Shown here piece by piece: positions 53,592-62,943 of a DNA stretch of 64,000 nt; positions within the stretch are counted from its first letter, which is position 1; the number at the start of each line of letters is the position of its first letter. The notes under the pieces are model-generated. The model saw only the letters and a program-made list of their open reading frames with translations. It searched no databases and was not told the DNA's origin. The DNA is from FEB-25 sp963822175 (lineage in GTDB: Bacteria > Chloroflexota > Anaerolineae > Anaerolineales > UBA4823): positions 248,001-312,000 of the forward strand of contig CAWGGJ010000008.1 of NCBI GenBank assembly GCA_963822175.1. The letters are read 5' to 3'. A program made the position numbers and the translations under genes.

Positions 53592-54407
53592 ATGGTTCGC
53601 AAATTATCTATTCTCAGCTTTGTTGTGGTGCTTTTGTTCGCCTCCACAGCCCCTGCGCAGGCGATCAGTTATGGTGAATTTGATGGTGATGGCCACCCCA
53701 ACGTCGGCTCAATCGTCATCCGAATTCCAGAGAGGGGAACCTATCAGCTTTGCAGCGGCACATTGCTTGATGAAAATGTATTTCTCACTGCATCCCACTG
53801 TACCGAACCACTAACCTATTACCGGGAATTGTTTCCGGGCTCGGTGATCGGGGTGGTTTTTGATCCGATCATCACCGAAAACAGCTATATTTACCCGGGG
53901 ATATGGCATACCAACCCGGCTTACTTTTCCGCGCATGGAAATGATGACCCTGGCGATGTGGCAGTGATCGTGATGAGCGAGGTGCCAGCAGGAGTTACCC
54001 CTGCCCAGCTTCCCACGGAAGGATTACTGGACGAGCTGAAGGACCAGCATCTCTTGGATGACACCCTCTTCACTGCCGTGGGATACGGAACGGTGCGCAA
54101 CGATAAGCAGAAAGCATGGCAGTCCTTACTTGAAAATTACGATCGCAACCGTGCCGACCAGGAATTCCTGTCGCTCACCAACGCCTGGCTGACCAACTCG
54201 ATGAACCAGGCGACGGGCAACGGGGGCACCTGCTATGGCGATTCAGGTGGACCGCACTTCCTGCACACCCTGGATGGGACAGAGACCAATATCGTGGTCT
54301 CGGTCACCGTGACGGGGGATGCGAATTGCAAGGCCACCGACAAGACCTACCGGGTAGACACGGTGGCGGCGCGTGAATTTTTGGGTGAATTTATAACTTT
54401 GCCGTAG
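53592..54407 (+). CDS. Secreted trypsin-like serine protease
   Basis: 271 residues. Signal peptide to about residue 24 (VVVLLFASTAPAQA). The S1 triad is complete: His69 in LTASHC, Asp122 in DPGDVAVI, Ser218 in CYGDSGGPHF. Cys pairs CSG/ASHC and GTCYG suggest disulfides. The protein is at the small end for the family, with no PDZ domain. AGGAGG precedes the ATG at 53592; a second AGGAGGTG lies further upstream at 53513 but only leads into a short out-of-frame ORF. A hairpin follows 26 bases after the stop. Confidence 0.87.
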   Translation: MVRKLSILSFVVVLLFASTAPAQAISYGEFDGDGHPNVGSIVIRIPERGTYQLCSGTLLDENVFLTASHCTEPLTYYRELFPGSVIGVVFDPIITENSYIYPGIWHTNPAYFSAHGNDDPGDVAVIVMSEVPAGVTPAQLPTEGLLDELKDQHLLDDTLFTAVGYGTVRNDKQKAWQSLLENYDRNRADQEFLSLTNAWLTNSMNQATGNGGTCYGDSGGPHFLHTLDGTETNIVVSVTVTGDANCKATDKTYRVDTVAAREFLGEFITLP

Positions 54408-54432
54408 GCGATCTCAATGAGCGCTTCCTGAC

Positions 54433-54462
54433 CTTCCCCGAACAGATGTTTGTTCGGGGAAG
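54433..54462 (+). terminator. Strong stem-loop after the protease gene
   Basis: CTTCCCCGAACA (54433-54444) pairs with TGTTCGGGGAAG (54451-54462) around GATGTT: 12 perfect pairs. It lacks a T run but its position points to termination or mRNA protection. Confidence 0.6.
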
Positions 54463-54669
54463 TGTTGATACCAGTCTTTACGATGTGTAGGGGTGAACGA
54501 GCAGTTATTACGGATTAACGGTTAGATCCCACGAAATTTTCAATTCTCACCAGTGAAAACAACACCTTTATGTTGATTTGTCAGTTTAACGCGGTGGCAT
54601 CAAAATTTGATTCCAGGTTGAAATAAGTTAATAGATATGACCAACAGGAGGTCCTACCCGTGGGGTTGA

Positions 54670-55764
54670 TCACCCAGGGGTGAAGGAATAGGGTTGATAG
54701 GGATTATTACTCGGGGGGCCAACCGCTGCCCACAGGCAGCCATGGGTGGGGTCGGCGATCAGCGACGCCACGGTCATTTCGTCGCCCTGACCAGGATCAC
54801 CGGGCTCAATGCAGATGGGATCGGGGTAGGTGCCCCGATCGCGCAGGAATGTTTGAAGCTTCTCGACATCCAGGCTGCCAAATTCAGCATCGATCAGCTG
54901 CTGCAGGCGCGCGAGCCGCTGTTTTGAGTTGACCAGGTCAGCGGGTGAGGCTCTTTCCTCAGCGAGCATACCTGGCGATAAGAAATGGTTGGTGTGGACG
55001 AACCGACCATCCGCTGAGGTGAGCCTGGCATACCTTTGTGCGCTGAATTCCAGGTCCAGGATCTCACCCTGAGAATCAACCATCAGCAAATTCCGTGAAG
55101 AAGCACGGTCCACCGCAAGCAACAGCTGCTCTGCTTTGTCTACCGTATCCTGGGTCAACGCCAGCCTGCTCAGGCAATAGCGTGGAAAGCCATGCCTCCA
55201 GCCATCACAAACCAGATAATTGGCAAAGACACACAACCCGGAGGCGTTCATCCCGATATACGATACCTGACCGGCGGGGGTGAGCATCAATACGGCCGGG
55301 TGGTCCTGTGGGGTGATCTCCATAACGAGGCATAATTCCGCATAAAATGATGGCAGGTCAGCATTCTGACCCGCCAGGGGTGACTGCCCGGCAGTACCCG
55401 CAGCCGATATGGCAAAGGTCGTACATTCCAAACCGGGATTTTCCCCATTTGAGCTGGTGAAGGTACGTTCGATCTCTGCCCGTAATTGCAGGAAGTAAAT
55501 TTCCTCCAAAGAAATGCCGGTGCTGTCTGCCAGGCCACGCAGTTCTTCATCCAGGTAGGGGGCAAAGCGCAGTAAAAATGGTCGATATTTGCTTGAGGCG
55601 TGCATAACCTGTTCACGGCTGGCCCCGCAACGCCCTTGCAGGCGCTGCAGCGACAGATCAAGGTTTTTCCGGATCATATCGTGGCAGCATGATCCATATT
55701 GAAGACCAATCTGGTAGTGGGAACCTGAAAAGTGGTAGAAGGGGAATACCCTATCCGTGGTCAT
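54670..55764 (-). CDS. C45 family peptidase/acyltransferase-like Ntn hydrolase
   Basis: 364 residues from ATG 55764 (the frame allows 55779). It resembles the acyl-CoA:6-aminopenicillanate acyltransferase family (C45): SGSHYQIGLQYG at the start, then LECTTFAISAAGTAG with the nucleophile Cys (about residue 114) exposed after self-cleavage, LAGQNADLP, and MLTPAGQVSYIGMNASGLCVFAN. Such enzymes act on amide bonds in small molecules, for example carcinine or isopenicillin N. It is divergent from the amidohydrolase/peptide importer operon 135 bases away, so the two may share a regulated purpose. Confidence 0.8.
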   Translation of the reverse strand: MTTDRVFPFYHFSGSHYQIGLQYGSCCHDMIRKNLDLSLQRLQGRCGASREQVMHASSKYRPFLLRFAPYLDEELRGLADSTGISLEEIYFLQLRAEIERTFTSSNGENPGLECTTFAISAAGTAGQSPLAGQNADLPSFYAELCLVMEITPQDHPAVLMLTPAGQVSYIGMNASGLCVFANYLVCDGWRHGFPRYCLSRLALTQDTVDKAEQLLLAVDRASSRNLLMVDSQGEILDLEFSAQRYARLTSADGRFVHTNHFLSPGMLAEERASPADLVNSKQRLARLQQLIDAEFGSLDVEKLQTFLRDRGTYPDPICIEPGDPGQGDEMTVASLIADPTHGCLWAAVGPPSNNPYQPYSFTPG

Positions 55765-55898
55765 GGAAGCTCGATCCACATGGAATTATAAATCAACCAC
55801 AAGGAAGCCTGCTGGATAAATTTCATGCCTACTTTCTAGATTTTCGCTGTTTATGCTAAAATAACTTATCCCAAAAAACAGAAAACCAGGAGGCTCCC

Positions 55899-57506
55899 AT
55901 GTCAGGCTTCGCTGATACCATCATCACGAATGCGCATGTCTTCACTGCCGATCGAGACCACCCCACGGCAGGGGCAGTGGCGATCAGGGGGAAGCAAATT
56001 CTCTACGTGGGCGATGAGCTGGGAGCTGGGGAGTGGAAAGGTGCCACCACGCGTCTGATCGACGGCAGGGGCTGCACCCTGATGCCCGGTATCATCGATA
56101 GCCACTTCCACATGCTGCTCGGCTCACTCACCCTGGACGATATCCATTTTGAAACCTGCTTCAACTATGAAGACACTTCCCGCGCCATCCGGACCTTTGC
56201 CGCTGAAAACCCATCGAATCCCTGGCTGACCGGCTTTGGCTTGCGTTATAACCTGGGTCCTGGCATGCTCCCACTCACCCGCCAGCACCTGGATGCCATC
56301 CTGGCGGATCGGCCGATCGCCATCACTGCCTACGACGGGCACACCATGTGGGTAAACTCACTTGGATTACGAATGGCGGGTATTTTCAATGGTGGTGAAT
56401 GCCCACCCAACTCTGAAGTGGTTCTGGATGAGCATGGAGAGGCCACCGGTGAGCTGAAGGAATACGCCAGCAAACATGTCACATCTGTACTGCCGGTCCC
56501 AGATCGCGCAGCCAAACTACGCCTGTTGAAAAAAGGGGTGCAGATTGCTGCCTCCATGGGCGTGACCAGCGTGCATAATATGGATGGGGACGATGAGCAA
56601 GCCGGGCTATACGTTGAGCTTGAGCAATCGGGTGACCTGACCGTACGCATATACGTCCCGTACAGCATCCGGGTGGAGACTCCTCTTGAAGCCATACAGG
56701 AGGAGGCATTACCCATGAAAGCCAATTATCAGACCGAGCTGGTGCGGGGTGGATGTGTAAAACTCTTCATGGATGGGGTGATCGAGACTTATACCGGCTT
56801 GTTAGTGGACCCGTACGATGACAACCCCACCACCTGTGGAGACAGCAACTATAGTATTGATCATTACAACCGGGTGGTGATGGAAGCCGACCGCCTGGGG
56901 TTGCAGATATTCACCCACTCGGTGGGCGATGGCGGGGTGCGGCGGGTGTTGAATGCCTATGCCCTGGCGCGAGAAGCCAATGGCAGGCGCGACAGCCGGC
57001 ACCGGGTGGAGCACATCGAGGTCATCCATCCGGATGATCTGCCGCGCTTCAAGGAGCTGGAAGTGATCGCCTCGATGCAACCCTTGCATTCTCCTGCCTC
57101 AGTGGACGATGGGGATGTTTGGCAATTCCGCGTAGGTGAGTGGCGCTGGCCACTCAGTTTCGCCTGGACTGACATACGCAAGGCAGGTGCCAGGTTGATA
57201 TTCGGCTCCGACTGGCCAGTGGTCAGCCAGAATCCCATGCTTGGAATCCATAACACGCTCAACCGAAAACCATGGGCTGAAGGGATGCCCCACCACCACC
57301 AGGACCTGGGGGATACACTGCGCTCCTACACCTGTGATGCTGCATATGGAGAATTCCAGGAGCATGTCAAAGGGACTTTGAAAGCGGGCTACCTGGCTGA
57401 TATGGTATTGCTCTCGGAAAATATTTTTGCCATCCCGGTGGAAACCATGAAAGATGTCCATCCCCAGATGACTATAGTGGGCGGTAAGATCACATATGAA
57501 GCTTGA
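55899..57506 (+). CDS. Amidohydrolase 3 family protein (YtcJ-like)
   Basis: 535 residues. The metal site starts with HFH (His69, His71 in IIDSHFHM), and further motifs include GHTMWVNSLGLRMAGI, KLFMDGVIETYTG, FTHSVGDGGVRRVLNAY, RVEHIEVIHP and FGSDWPV. These are typical of the YtcJ-like amidohydrolase_3 group, which cleave cyclic amides or N-acyl groups. GGAGG precedes the ATG. Its TGA overlaps the next start (TGATG), so the importer genes are coupled to it. It probably hydrolyses a peptide- or amide-like substrate that the importer delivers. Confidence 0.87.
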   Translation: MSGFADTIITNAHVFTADRDHPTAGAVAIRGKQILYVGDELGAGEWKGATTRLIDGRGCTLMPGIIDSHFHMLLGSLTLDDIHFETCFNYEDTSRAIRTFAAENPSNPWLTGFGLRYNLGPGMLPLTRQHLDAILADRPIAITAYDGHTMWVNSLGLRMAGIFNGGECPPNSEVVLDEHGEATGELKEYASKHVTSVLPVPDRAAKLRLLKKGVQIAASMGVTSVHNMDGDDEQAGLYVELEQSGDLTVRIYVPYSIRVETPLEAIQEEALPMKANYQTELVRGGCVKLFMDGVIETYTGLLVDPYDDNPTTCGDSNYSIDHYNRVVMEADRLGLQIFTHSVGDGGVRRVLNAYALAREANGRRDSRHRVEHIEVIHPDDLPRFKELEVIASMQPLHSPASVDDGDVWQFRVGEWRWPLSFAWTDIRKAGARLIFGSDWPVVSQNPMLGIHNTLNRKPWAEGMPHHHQDLGDTLRSYTCDAAYGEFQEHVKGTLKAGYLADMVLLSENIFAIPVETMKDVHPQMTIVGGKITYEA

Positions 57507-58480
57507 TGATTAACTACGCCATTCGCCGGGTTCTACAGTCCATACCGATCCTGTTCATCCTGAGCATCCTGCTCTTTGCCTTGGTGCGCTCAGCTCCTGG
57601 CGGACCCCTGGCATTGGCGTACCGTAATCCGAACGTCACCAAGGAACAGATCGAGATCCTGAAGAAACAACTGGGGCTGGATAAACCGCTGCCGGTTCAA
57701 TACGTAAACTGGCTGGGAGACATGCTGCAGGGTGACATGGGCGATTCGATCAAGTTTCGCCGGCCGGTCTCGGAGATGATCATGGAGCGCATCCCCAATA
57801 CCCTCATCCTGGTGGGAGTTTCCTTTGTGGTCACCTTGATCATTGCCATTCCGGTGGGGATCATCTCGGCACGAAAACCCTATTCATTATTCGACTATAC
57901 TGCCACCACGCTGACTTTTATTGGCCAATCGGTGCCAGTTTACTGGCTGGGGCTGGGTTTAATTTTAATTTTCTACGTCGCGCTTCAAAACCCGATCACC
58001 GGAAAACCACTCTTCCCGGCGGGTGGGATGCGCACGATCGGGGGCGAGGACAGCCTGTCGGACCTGGCATGGCACCTGGTGCTGCCGGTGGTTGCGTTGA
58101 GCGCCAGTTGGGCAGCCTGGTATTCACGCTTCCTGCGCTCCAGCCTGCTGGATGTTCAGCATGAGGATTACGTGCGCACAGCAAAAGCCAAGGGTGCCCC
58201 AGACCGGACGGTATATTACAAGCATGCCCTGCGCAATGCCATCCTGCCCCTGGTCACCTTGATCGCTCTGGACCTGCCCAGCCTGTTTGCCGGGGCATTG
58301 TTCATCGAGACCATATTTTCCTGGCCGGGGATGGGACGGTTATTCTGGGATGCAGCCCGCGGGCGCGATTATCCCGTGCTGCTGGCGGTGGTGATGATCG
58401 ATGCGGTCATCATCATATTCTGCAACATCCTGGCAGACCTGTTCTACGGTGTGCTGGACCCGCGGGTGAAGTATGAATGA
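57506..58480 (+). CDS. Dipeptide/oligopeptide ABC transporter permease (DppB-like)
   Basis: 324 residues from ATG 57506. N-terminal helix YAIRRVLQSIPILFILSILLFALVRSAPGGP is the family signature, followed by a periplasmic loop, then six helices with the coupling loop ARKPYSLFDYTATTLTF and the EAA-like region VRTAKAKGAPDRTVYYKHALRNAILPLVT. A TTG at 57503 is in frame but less likely. Pairs with the next permease. Confidence 0.9.
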   Translation: MINYAIRRVLQSIPILFILSILLFALVRSAPGGPLALAYRNPNVTKEQIEILKKQLGLDKPLPVQYVNWLGDMLQGDMGDSIKFRRPVSEMIMERIPNTLILVGVSFVVTLIIAIPVGIISARKPYSLFDYTATTLTFIGQSVPVYWLGLGLILIFYVALQNPITGKPLFPAGGMRTIGGEDSLSDLAWHLVLPVVALSASWAAWYSRFLRSSLLDVQHEDYVRTAKAKGAPDRTVYYKHALRNAILPLVTLIALDLPSLFAGALFIETIFSWPGMGRLFWDAARGRDYPVLLAVVMIDAVIIIFCNILADLFYGVLDPRVKYE

Positions 58481-59354
58481 GCAGAGCCTGGGGAGGCAGG
58501 TGGTACGCCGCTTCTTCAAGCACCGCATGGCGATCGTTGCAGTGGTGATGCTGGGCGTGATGGTGATCATGGCGCTGGCAGCAGGGATGACTTCCTATAC
58601 ACCCACAGAACAGGACCCGGCTAACCCCTTCCAGCCCCCATCAGCAGAGCATTGGTTCGGGACAGACGAGCTTGGACGGGATATTTTCACCCGCATCCTG
58701 TATGGAGGCAGGGTATCCCTGATGGTAGGGCTGGTCTCAACCATGGGGGCGATCTTAATGGGCGTGGTGGTGGGTGCCCTGGCAGGTTATTACGGTGGGC
58801 ACACGGATAACGTGCTGATGCGCATCACCGATACCTTCCTGACACTACCGACCATATTTGTGCTGATCATCCTGAGCTCATTCCTGCGCGAGCAGCCCTA
58901 CCCCTGGCTGAAGAATTCAGTATTTGTGGTGATCATCATCATCGCTGTACTATCCTGGATGTGGACCGCCCGCCTGGTACGCAGCCTGTTCATCACCTTG
59001 CGCGAGCGGGAGTTTATTTCAGCCACGCGTGCCCTGGGTGGCAGTGACAGGCTCATCATCATGGGGCACATTCTACCCAACTGCCTGGGTCCGATCCTGG
59101 TGAGTGCCACCCTGCAGATGGCATTTGCCATCATCCTGGAATCAGGGTTGAGCTACCTGGGATTTGGGGTTCAACCACCCACCCCCACCTGGGGGGCGAT
59201 CCTATCAACTGCCCAGGTCCATGTATACCGGGCTCCCTGGATGGCGCTTTACCCGGGGATGATGATCTTCATCACGGTCATGGCGATTAATTTCATCGGT
59301 GATGGCTTGCGTGATGCTTTCGATCCGTATGTTGTGCACGCAGATAAAAAATAG
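58473..59354 (+). CDS. Dipeptide/oligopeptide ABC transporter permease (DppC-like)
   Basis: 293 residues. Starts with FFKHRMAIVAVVMLGVMVIMALAAG, then HWFGTDELGRDIFTRILYGGRVSL (the DppC family's ...GTDxxGRD block), six helices and the coupling region TRALGGSDRLIIMGHILPN. Overlaps the DppB gene by eight bases. Together with DppB it forms the import channel; the ATPases (DppD/F) are not in the window. Confidence 0.9.
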   Translation: MNEQSLGRQVVRRFFKHRMAIVAVVMLGVMVIMALAAGMTSYTPTEQDPANPFQPPSAEHWFGTDELGRDIFTRILYGGRVSLMVGLVSTMGAILMGVVVGALAGYYGGHTDNVLMRITDTFLTLPTIFVLIILSSFLREQPYPWLKNSVFVVIIIIAVLSWMWTARLVRSLFITLREREFISATRALGGSDRLIIMGHILPNCLGPILVSATLQMAFAIILESGLSYLGFGVQPPTPTWGAILSTAQVHVYRAPWMALYPGMMIFITVMAINFIGDGLRDAFDPYVVHADKK

Positions 59355-59407
59355 CGAATATAATGAGTCATCAAATTGTGCAGGAAAATAAAAAAAGAGG
59401 AGAAAAA

Positions 59408-61165
59408 ATGAAAACACGTTTGTTCACGTTTGTAATCCTAATGGGACTGCTGCTTTCAGCCTGTGCAACCGCCACAGAGGCTCCTGTGGTCACCGAGGCA
59501 CCTGAAGGTGAGGTGGCAGTCGAACCCACCAGTGCCCCGCCTGTCGAAGAAACAGGAGGTGGCACCGTGGTATTGATCATCCCTGAGGAGCCCACATCAT
59601 TGAATTATTTCCTGGCGGATGCAGCGATCGTCAGGCAGGTAGCGGATGCCACCAGCATGACCGGCCTGGCATTGGTGGATCAAAATGGCGAATTCCAACC
59701 TGTGTTAGCTGCCGAGCTGCCCACGGAGGAAAATGGCGGCTTGTCGGCGGATAAATTAACCGTCACATGGAAGCTGAAACCCGACCTGAAATGGTCGGAT
59801 GGAGAGCCGATCACCTCTGATGATGTTAAATTCACCTGGGAAGCGCTGGCGAGCCCCACCTCCGGAGCACTCGCCGCAACGGGAGGCATTTCCCAGATCG
59901 ATTCGATCGACACCCCCGACGACCTGACGGCGGTGATCCACTACAGCACACCCTACCCGGGGTACCTGGACCAGTTCGCCTATGGCATCATGCCCCGGCA
60001 TGCTACTGGTGCAGCGGGCGAAATGTCAGACTGGGAATGGAACCGTAAACCGGTGGGTGCCGGTCCGTTCGTGGTGACTGAATGGAATTCCGGCGAGAGC
60101 ATCATCATGGAGCCCAATCCATACTACTACCAGGAGGGCAAACCCTACCTGGATAAACTGATCTTCCAGGTGGTGCCGGAACCGGCTGCCCAAATCGCCC
60201 TGATGAAACAGGGGGATGCGCAGGTGCAGCTGTGGCCGGGAATTGATTCCGTCGAGGAATATGCCAAGCAGGTCGGTGATCTTGCCCACGAGGAGCTGGT
60301 GCCTGGAGTATGGAACATGGCCATCGATTTCAACCTGAGCATGCCCTTCGACGGTGACCCAGGCCCCACGCCTCCCCACCCGATCCTGGGAGACATCAAG
60401 GTTCGCCAGGCGATCTCCTCCGCGATCGATTATGACACCCTGATCCGGGATGTAATGCAAAATACGGTTTCCCCATCCACCTCACCGTTCGCTTACGGTT
60501 GGTACCAGTGCGATATCCCCCGGGCGTTTCCGTATGATGTTGCCAAAGCCAATGCCTTGCTGGACGAGGCAGGCTGGAAGATGGGCTCGGATGGCATACG
60601 CGTGGCTGAGGGAGCCGCATATGCCGCGGATGGCACCCGCCTCAGCCTGGAGCTGCAGGGTTATACCAACTATGAGCCTGTTCAACGCACCGAGGAATTC
60701 ATTGTTGAGAATTTGAAGGCAGTTGGGATCGAAGCACGCATCCAGAACTACGATTTCTCGATCATCTTTGGGACGTATGAGGAGAATTCACCCCGCATGG
60801 TGGGCGACTTTGACATGCTCATCTACGACCGCAGCCTGTCGATCGAGCCACAGGGGTCGATTGAGAATGATTATTATTCCACCCAGATCCCTTCGCCTGA
60901 GAACCCGACAGCTGGCAACATCTGGCGCTGGGGAGATCCAAAAACGGATTCCTATATCGATGCTGCCGGTAGCACGTTTGACCTGGAAGCACGCAAGGAT
61001 GCCTATTGCATGATGGGTGAACAGATCGTCACTGAATTACCGCAGGTGTACGTCTACCTGTTCCAGGATGGCTATGGTTTCGCCAACAACCTGACCGGCT
61101 ATACGGTGAGCACCTGGGGCAGCATGGTGTGGGACGTGTATAACTGGCAGTATAGCGGGCAGTAA
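59408..61165 (+). CDS. Peptide/nickel family ABC transporter substrate-binding lipoprotein
   Basis: 585 residues from ATG 59408 (AGAGGAGAAAAA upstream; the frame extends to 59363). Lipobox LLLSAC lipidates Cys19, then an acidic Thr-rich linker. The SBP_bac_5 domain begins GGTVVLIIPEEPTSLNYFL, has TVTWKLKPDLKWSDGEPITSDDVKFTWE, QAISSAIDYDTLIRDVMQ and ends with a hydrophobic ligand-site tail. It delivers peptides or similar compounds to the DppB/C channel. A strong stem-loop follows 15 bases after the stop. Ligand unknown. Confidence 0.9.
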   Translation: MKTRLFTFVILMGLLLSACATATEAPVVTEAPEGEVAVEPTSAPPVEETGGGTVVLIIPEEPTSLNYFLADAAIVRQVADATSMTGLALVDQNGEFQPVLAAELPTEENGGLSADKLTVTWKLKPDLKWSDGEPITSDDVKFTWEALASPTSGALAATGGISQIDSIDTPDDLTAVIHYSTPYPGYLDQFAYGIMPRHATGAAGEMSDWEWNRKPVGAGPFVVTEWNSGESIIMEPNPYYYQEGKPYLDKLIFQVVPEPAAQIALMKQGDAQVQLWPGIDSVEEYAKQVGDLAHEELVPGVWNMAIDFNLSMPFDGDPGPTPPHPILGDIKVRQAISSAIDYDTLIRDVMQNTVSPSTSPFAYGWYQCDIPRAFPYDVAKANALLDEAGWKMGSDGIRVAEGAAYAADGTRLSLELQGYTNYEPVQRTEEFIVENLKAVGIEARIQNYDFSIIFGTYEENSPRMVGDFDMLIYDRSLSIEPQGSIENDYYSTQIPSPENPTAGNIWRWGDPKTDSYIDAAGSTFDLEARKDAYCMMGEQIVTELPQVYVYLFQDGYGFANNLTGYTVSTWGSMVWDVYNWQYSGQ

Positions 61166-61180
61166 TCAAATGCTGTTGAA

Positions 61181-61209
61181 GAGGGGGTGGATCCAGGATC
61201 CACCCCCTC
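61181..61209 (+). terminator. Stem-loop ending the peptide importer operon
   Basis: GAGGGGGTGGATC (61181-61193) pairs fully with GATCCACCCCCTC (61197-61209) around a CAG loop. Without T run, but placed right after the stop. The remaining bases to 61492 show no coding pattern. Confidence 0.6.
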
Positions 61210-61492
61210 ACGACGACCGATAGAGAAGCAGCATATTTTTGTAGATTAAGCGCAATTTCCCGGTTGGCAAGCTTGCCGGGACTGTTCCAGCGCACTTTAG
61301 CAGGTGCATTGGTGCCAGGTTTTGTGTGGGTGATCGATCACAAAATCCTGTTCAATTTTTACTTCTCCATGAGCACATGGGTTTAGTCCCTGTGCCCTGG
61401 CATATGAGCATCAATTAGCAGGAAAGCAACACTTTGTGTTGCCTGGGGTTAATGATAAAGCAAGATAAAATCTATACTCGGGAGAAAAAGCT

Positions 61493-62032
61493 ATGACAGT
61501 TGCAGCAATCGTGATTATCGTTCTTGGACTTGTGTTGTTGGGTTTCGGGAAACGCATGTGGTTGTTCGGCGCTGGGGTGGGGGCAGTGGTTGGGTTGGCA
61601 CTCCTGAACCTCTTCCCCAGCCTGCAAGGTGGATGGCTGGGATTTCTCATCGTATTTGGATTGGCAGTCCTCTTTGCTGTGGGTTCAGGCATCGCCAAGG
61701 GACTGATCGGGCTGATCACCCTGGCGCTTGGTGCGCTGGCAGGTGGTGCCATCGTTATGATGCTACTCAACATGTTCGGGCTGGATTTGGGACTTGTTGG
61801 TTGGGTGCTGGCGTTGGTCGGGGCGGTCATTGGGGCTGCAGTGATGTCTCGCTTCAAGGATTGGGCGATCATCATCCTGGCAGCCATCGTAGGTGCGTTA
61901 TTATGTACCGCTGGTCTGCAGATGATCTTTGAATCGCTGGATGGTGTGATCGCCAGCGTGATCACCATCGTCCTGGCGATCGCCAGTATCGTCTACCAGG
62001 GTGGGTTGCTCAACAAGGGGAAAACCGGATAA
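61493..62032 (+). CDS. Glycine-rich multi-pass membrane protein
   Basis: 179 residues dominated by alternating Gly and hydrophobic helices, about six: VAAIVIIVLGLVLLGF, WLFGAGVGAVVGLALLNLF, WLGFLIVFGLAVLFAVGSG, GLIGLITLALGALAGGAIVMMLL and so on, with RFKDWAIIIL near the end. It resembles DUF4203 or TMEM-like families only in composition. GGGAGAAAAAGCT precedes the ATG. Ends in a clear intrinsic terminator. Confidence 0.65.
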   Translation: MTVAAIVIIVLGLVLLGFGKRMWLFGAGVGAVVGLALLNLFPSLQGGWLGFLIVFGLAVLFAVGSGIAKGLIGLITLALGALAGGAIVMMLLNMFGLDLGLVGWVLALVGAVIGAAVMSRFKDWAIIILAAIVGALLCTAGLQMIFESLDGVIASVITIVLAIASIVYQGGLLNKGKTG

Positions 62033-62047
62033 CTGCTAGGTTGCACC

Positions 62048-62078
62048 CGGGGTGGAGGAGACACCACCCCGTTTTTTT
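62048..62078 (+). terminator. Intrinsic terminator after the membrane protein gene
   Basis: CGGGGTGG (62048-62055) pairs with CCACCCCG (62064-62071), 8-base loop, then seven T. Confidence 0.85.
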
Positions 62079-62187
62079 ATCAAGGGGATCTTCCCGCCTC
62101 ACAACCAATGCTCCAATACCCTCTTGTTTCTACGCGTCAATCGTCGGTGTATGCGGAGAAGCTACCCCCAGGGAAATAAGCAGCTGG

Positions 62188-62859
62188 TTAACTAGCCAGA
62201 TCCTTCCAATCAAAAACGTCCCCATGCCCCGGGTAGGCCTTCCGGATGGGCAGGGTCTTCAGGAGCGCCAGGCTGGCGTTGCCTGCCTCTTTGTCATACA
62301 TCATCGAGTTCAGCATGGGTTTGCCCTTGGAATTGTTGAGCAGGTCTCCTGCAAACAGGTCTCCCTCAGCGGTGAGCACGCAGATGGAACCGGTGGAGTG
62401 ACCTGGGGTGTTGTACACCACAGCATCGAGGCCATATTCCAGGAGTGAAGCTCCATCTTCCAGCAGGAGATCCGGTTCACCCCGATTTTCCCCCTTGAAG
62501 GGCAAGAATGTCCTCATTAATCCCCTGAGCAAGCGGTTATCGAACTTGCGGTGGTAGAACATGTCACCGTTTTCAAGCATGCCGACATCGTCTGCATGCA
62601 TAGCGATTTTGGCAGCATACTTTTGGCGCAGGTAGACTGCATTACCGGTGTGGTCAAAATCGCCGTGGGTGATGATGATCAGCTTTAGGGTGCCTGGTAT
62701 GCAGCCAAGGCGTTCGAGCTCAGCCTCCAGCTTGCGACGGGCATTGGTCATGCCGGTGTCGACTAGGTAAAATCCATGGTTGGTTTTAACCAGATAACTG
62801 TTTACCGTGGTAATCCCCAATGGAAAAGGTAGACTAAGGGTGGTGATCTCAGAGGACAT
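62188..62859 (-). CDS. MBL fold metallo-hydrolase
   Basis: 223 residues. The metallo-beta-lactamase core motif is THGDFDHTG (His65, Asp67, Asp69, His70), where the middle His of HxHxDH is replaced by Asp, as in a known subgroup. Further ligands: TPGHSTGS and YPGHGDVF. Start is NSYLVKTNHGFYLVDTGM, a glyoxalase-II-like opening. Likely role is hydrolysis of a thioester or lactone; substrate unknown. It is alone. Confidence 0.87.
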   Translation of the reverse strand: MSSEITTLSLPFPLGITTVNSYLVKTNHGFYLVDTGMTNARRKLEAELERLGCIPGTLKLIIITHGDFDHTGNAVYLRQKYAAKIAMHADDVGMLENGDMFYHRKFDNRLLRGLMRTFLPFKGENRGEPDLLLEDGASLLEYGLDAVVYNTPGHSTGSICVLTAEGDLFAGDLLNNSKGKPMLNSMMYDKEAGNASLALLKTLPIRKAYPGHGDVFDWKDLAS

Positions 62860-62943
62860 GGAGGTTTAAAATATTCCTATAGCTTGGATTATATAATACA
62901 ATTTATAACCCTCCATGCCAGATGTTATGAATATAGATTAGAT

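Noticed and set aside
53518..53814. Frame with a GTG inside AGGAGGTG before the trypsin-like gene
   Set aside because: It overlaps the protease signal peptide in another frame and shows no recognisable protein; the protease has its own AGGAGG at 53580.
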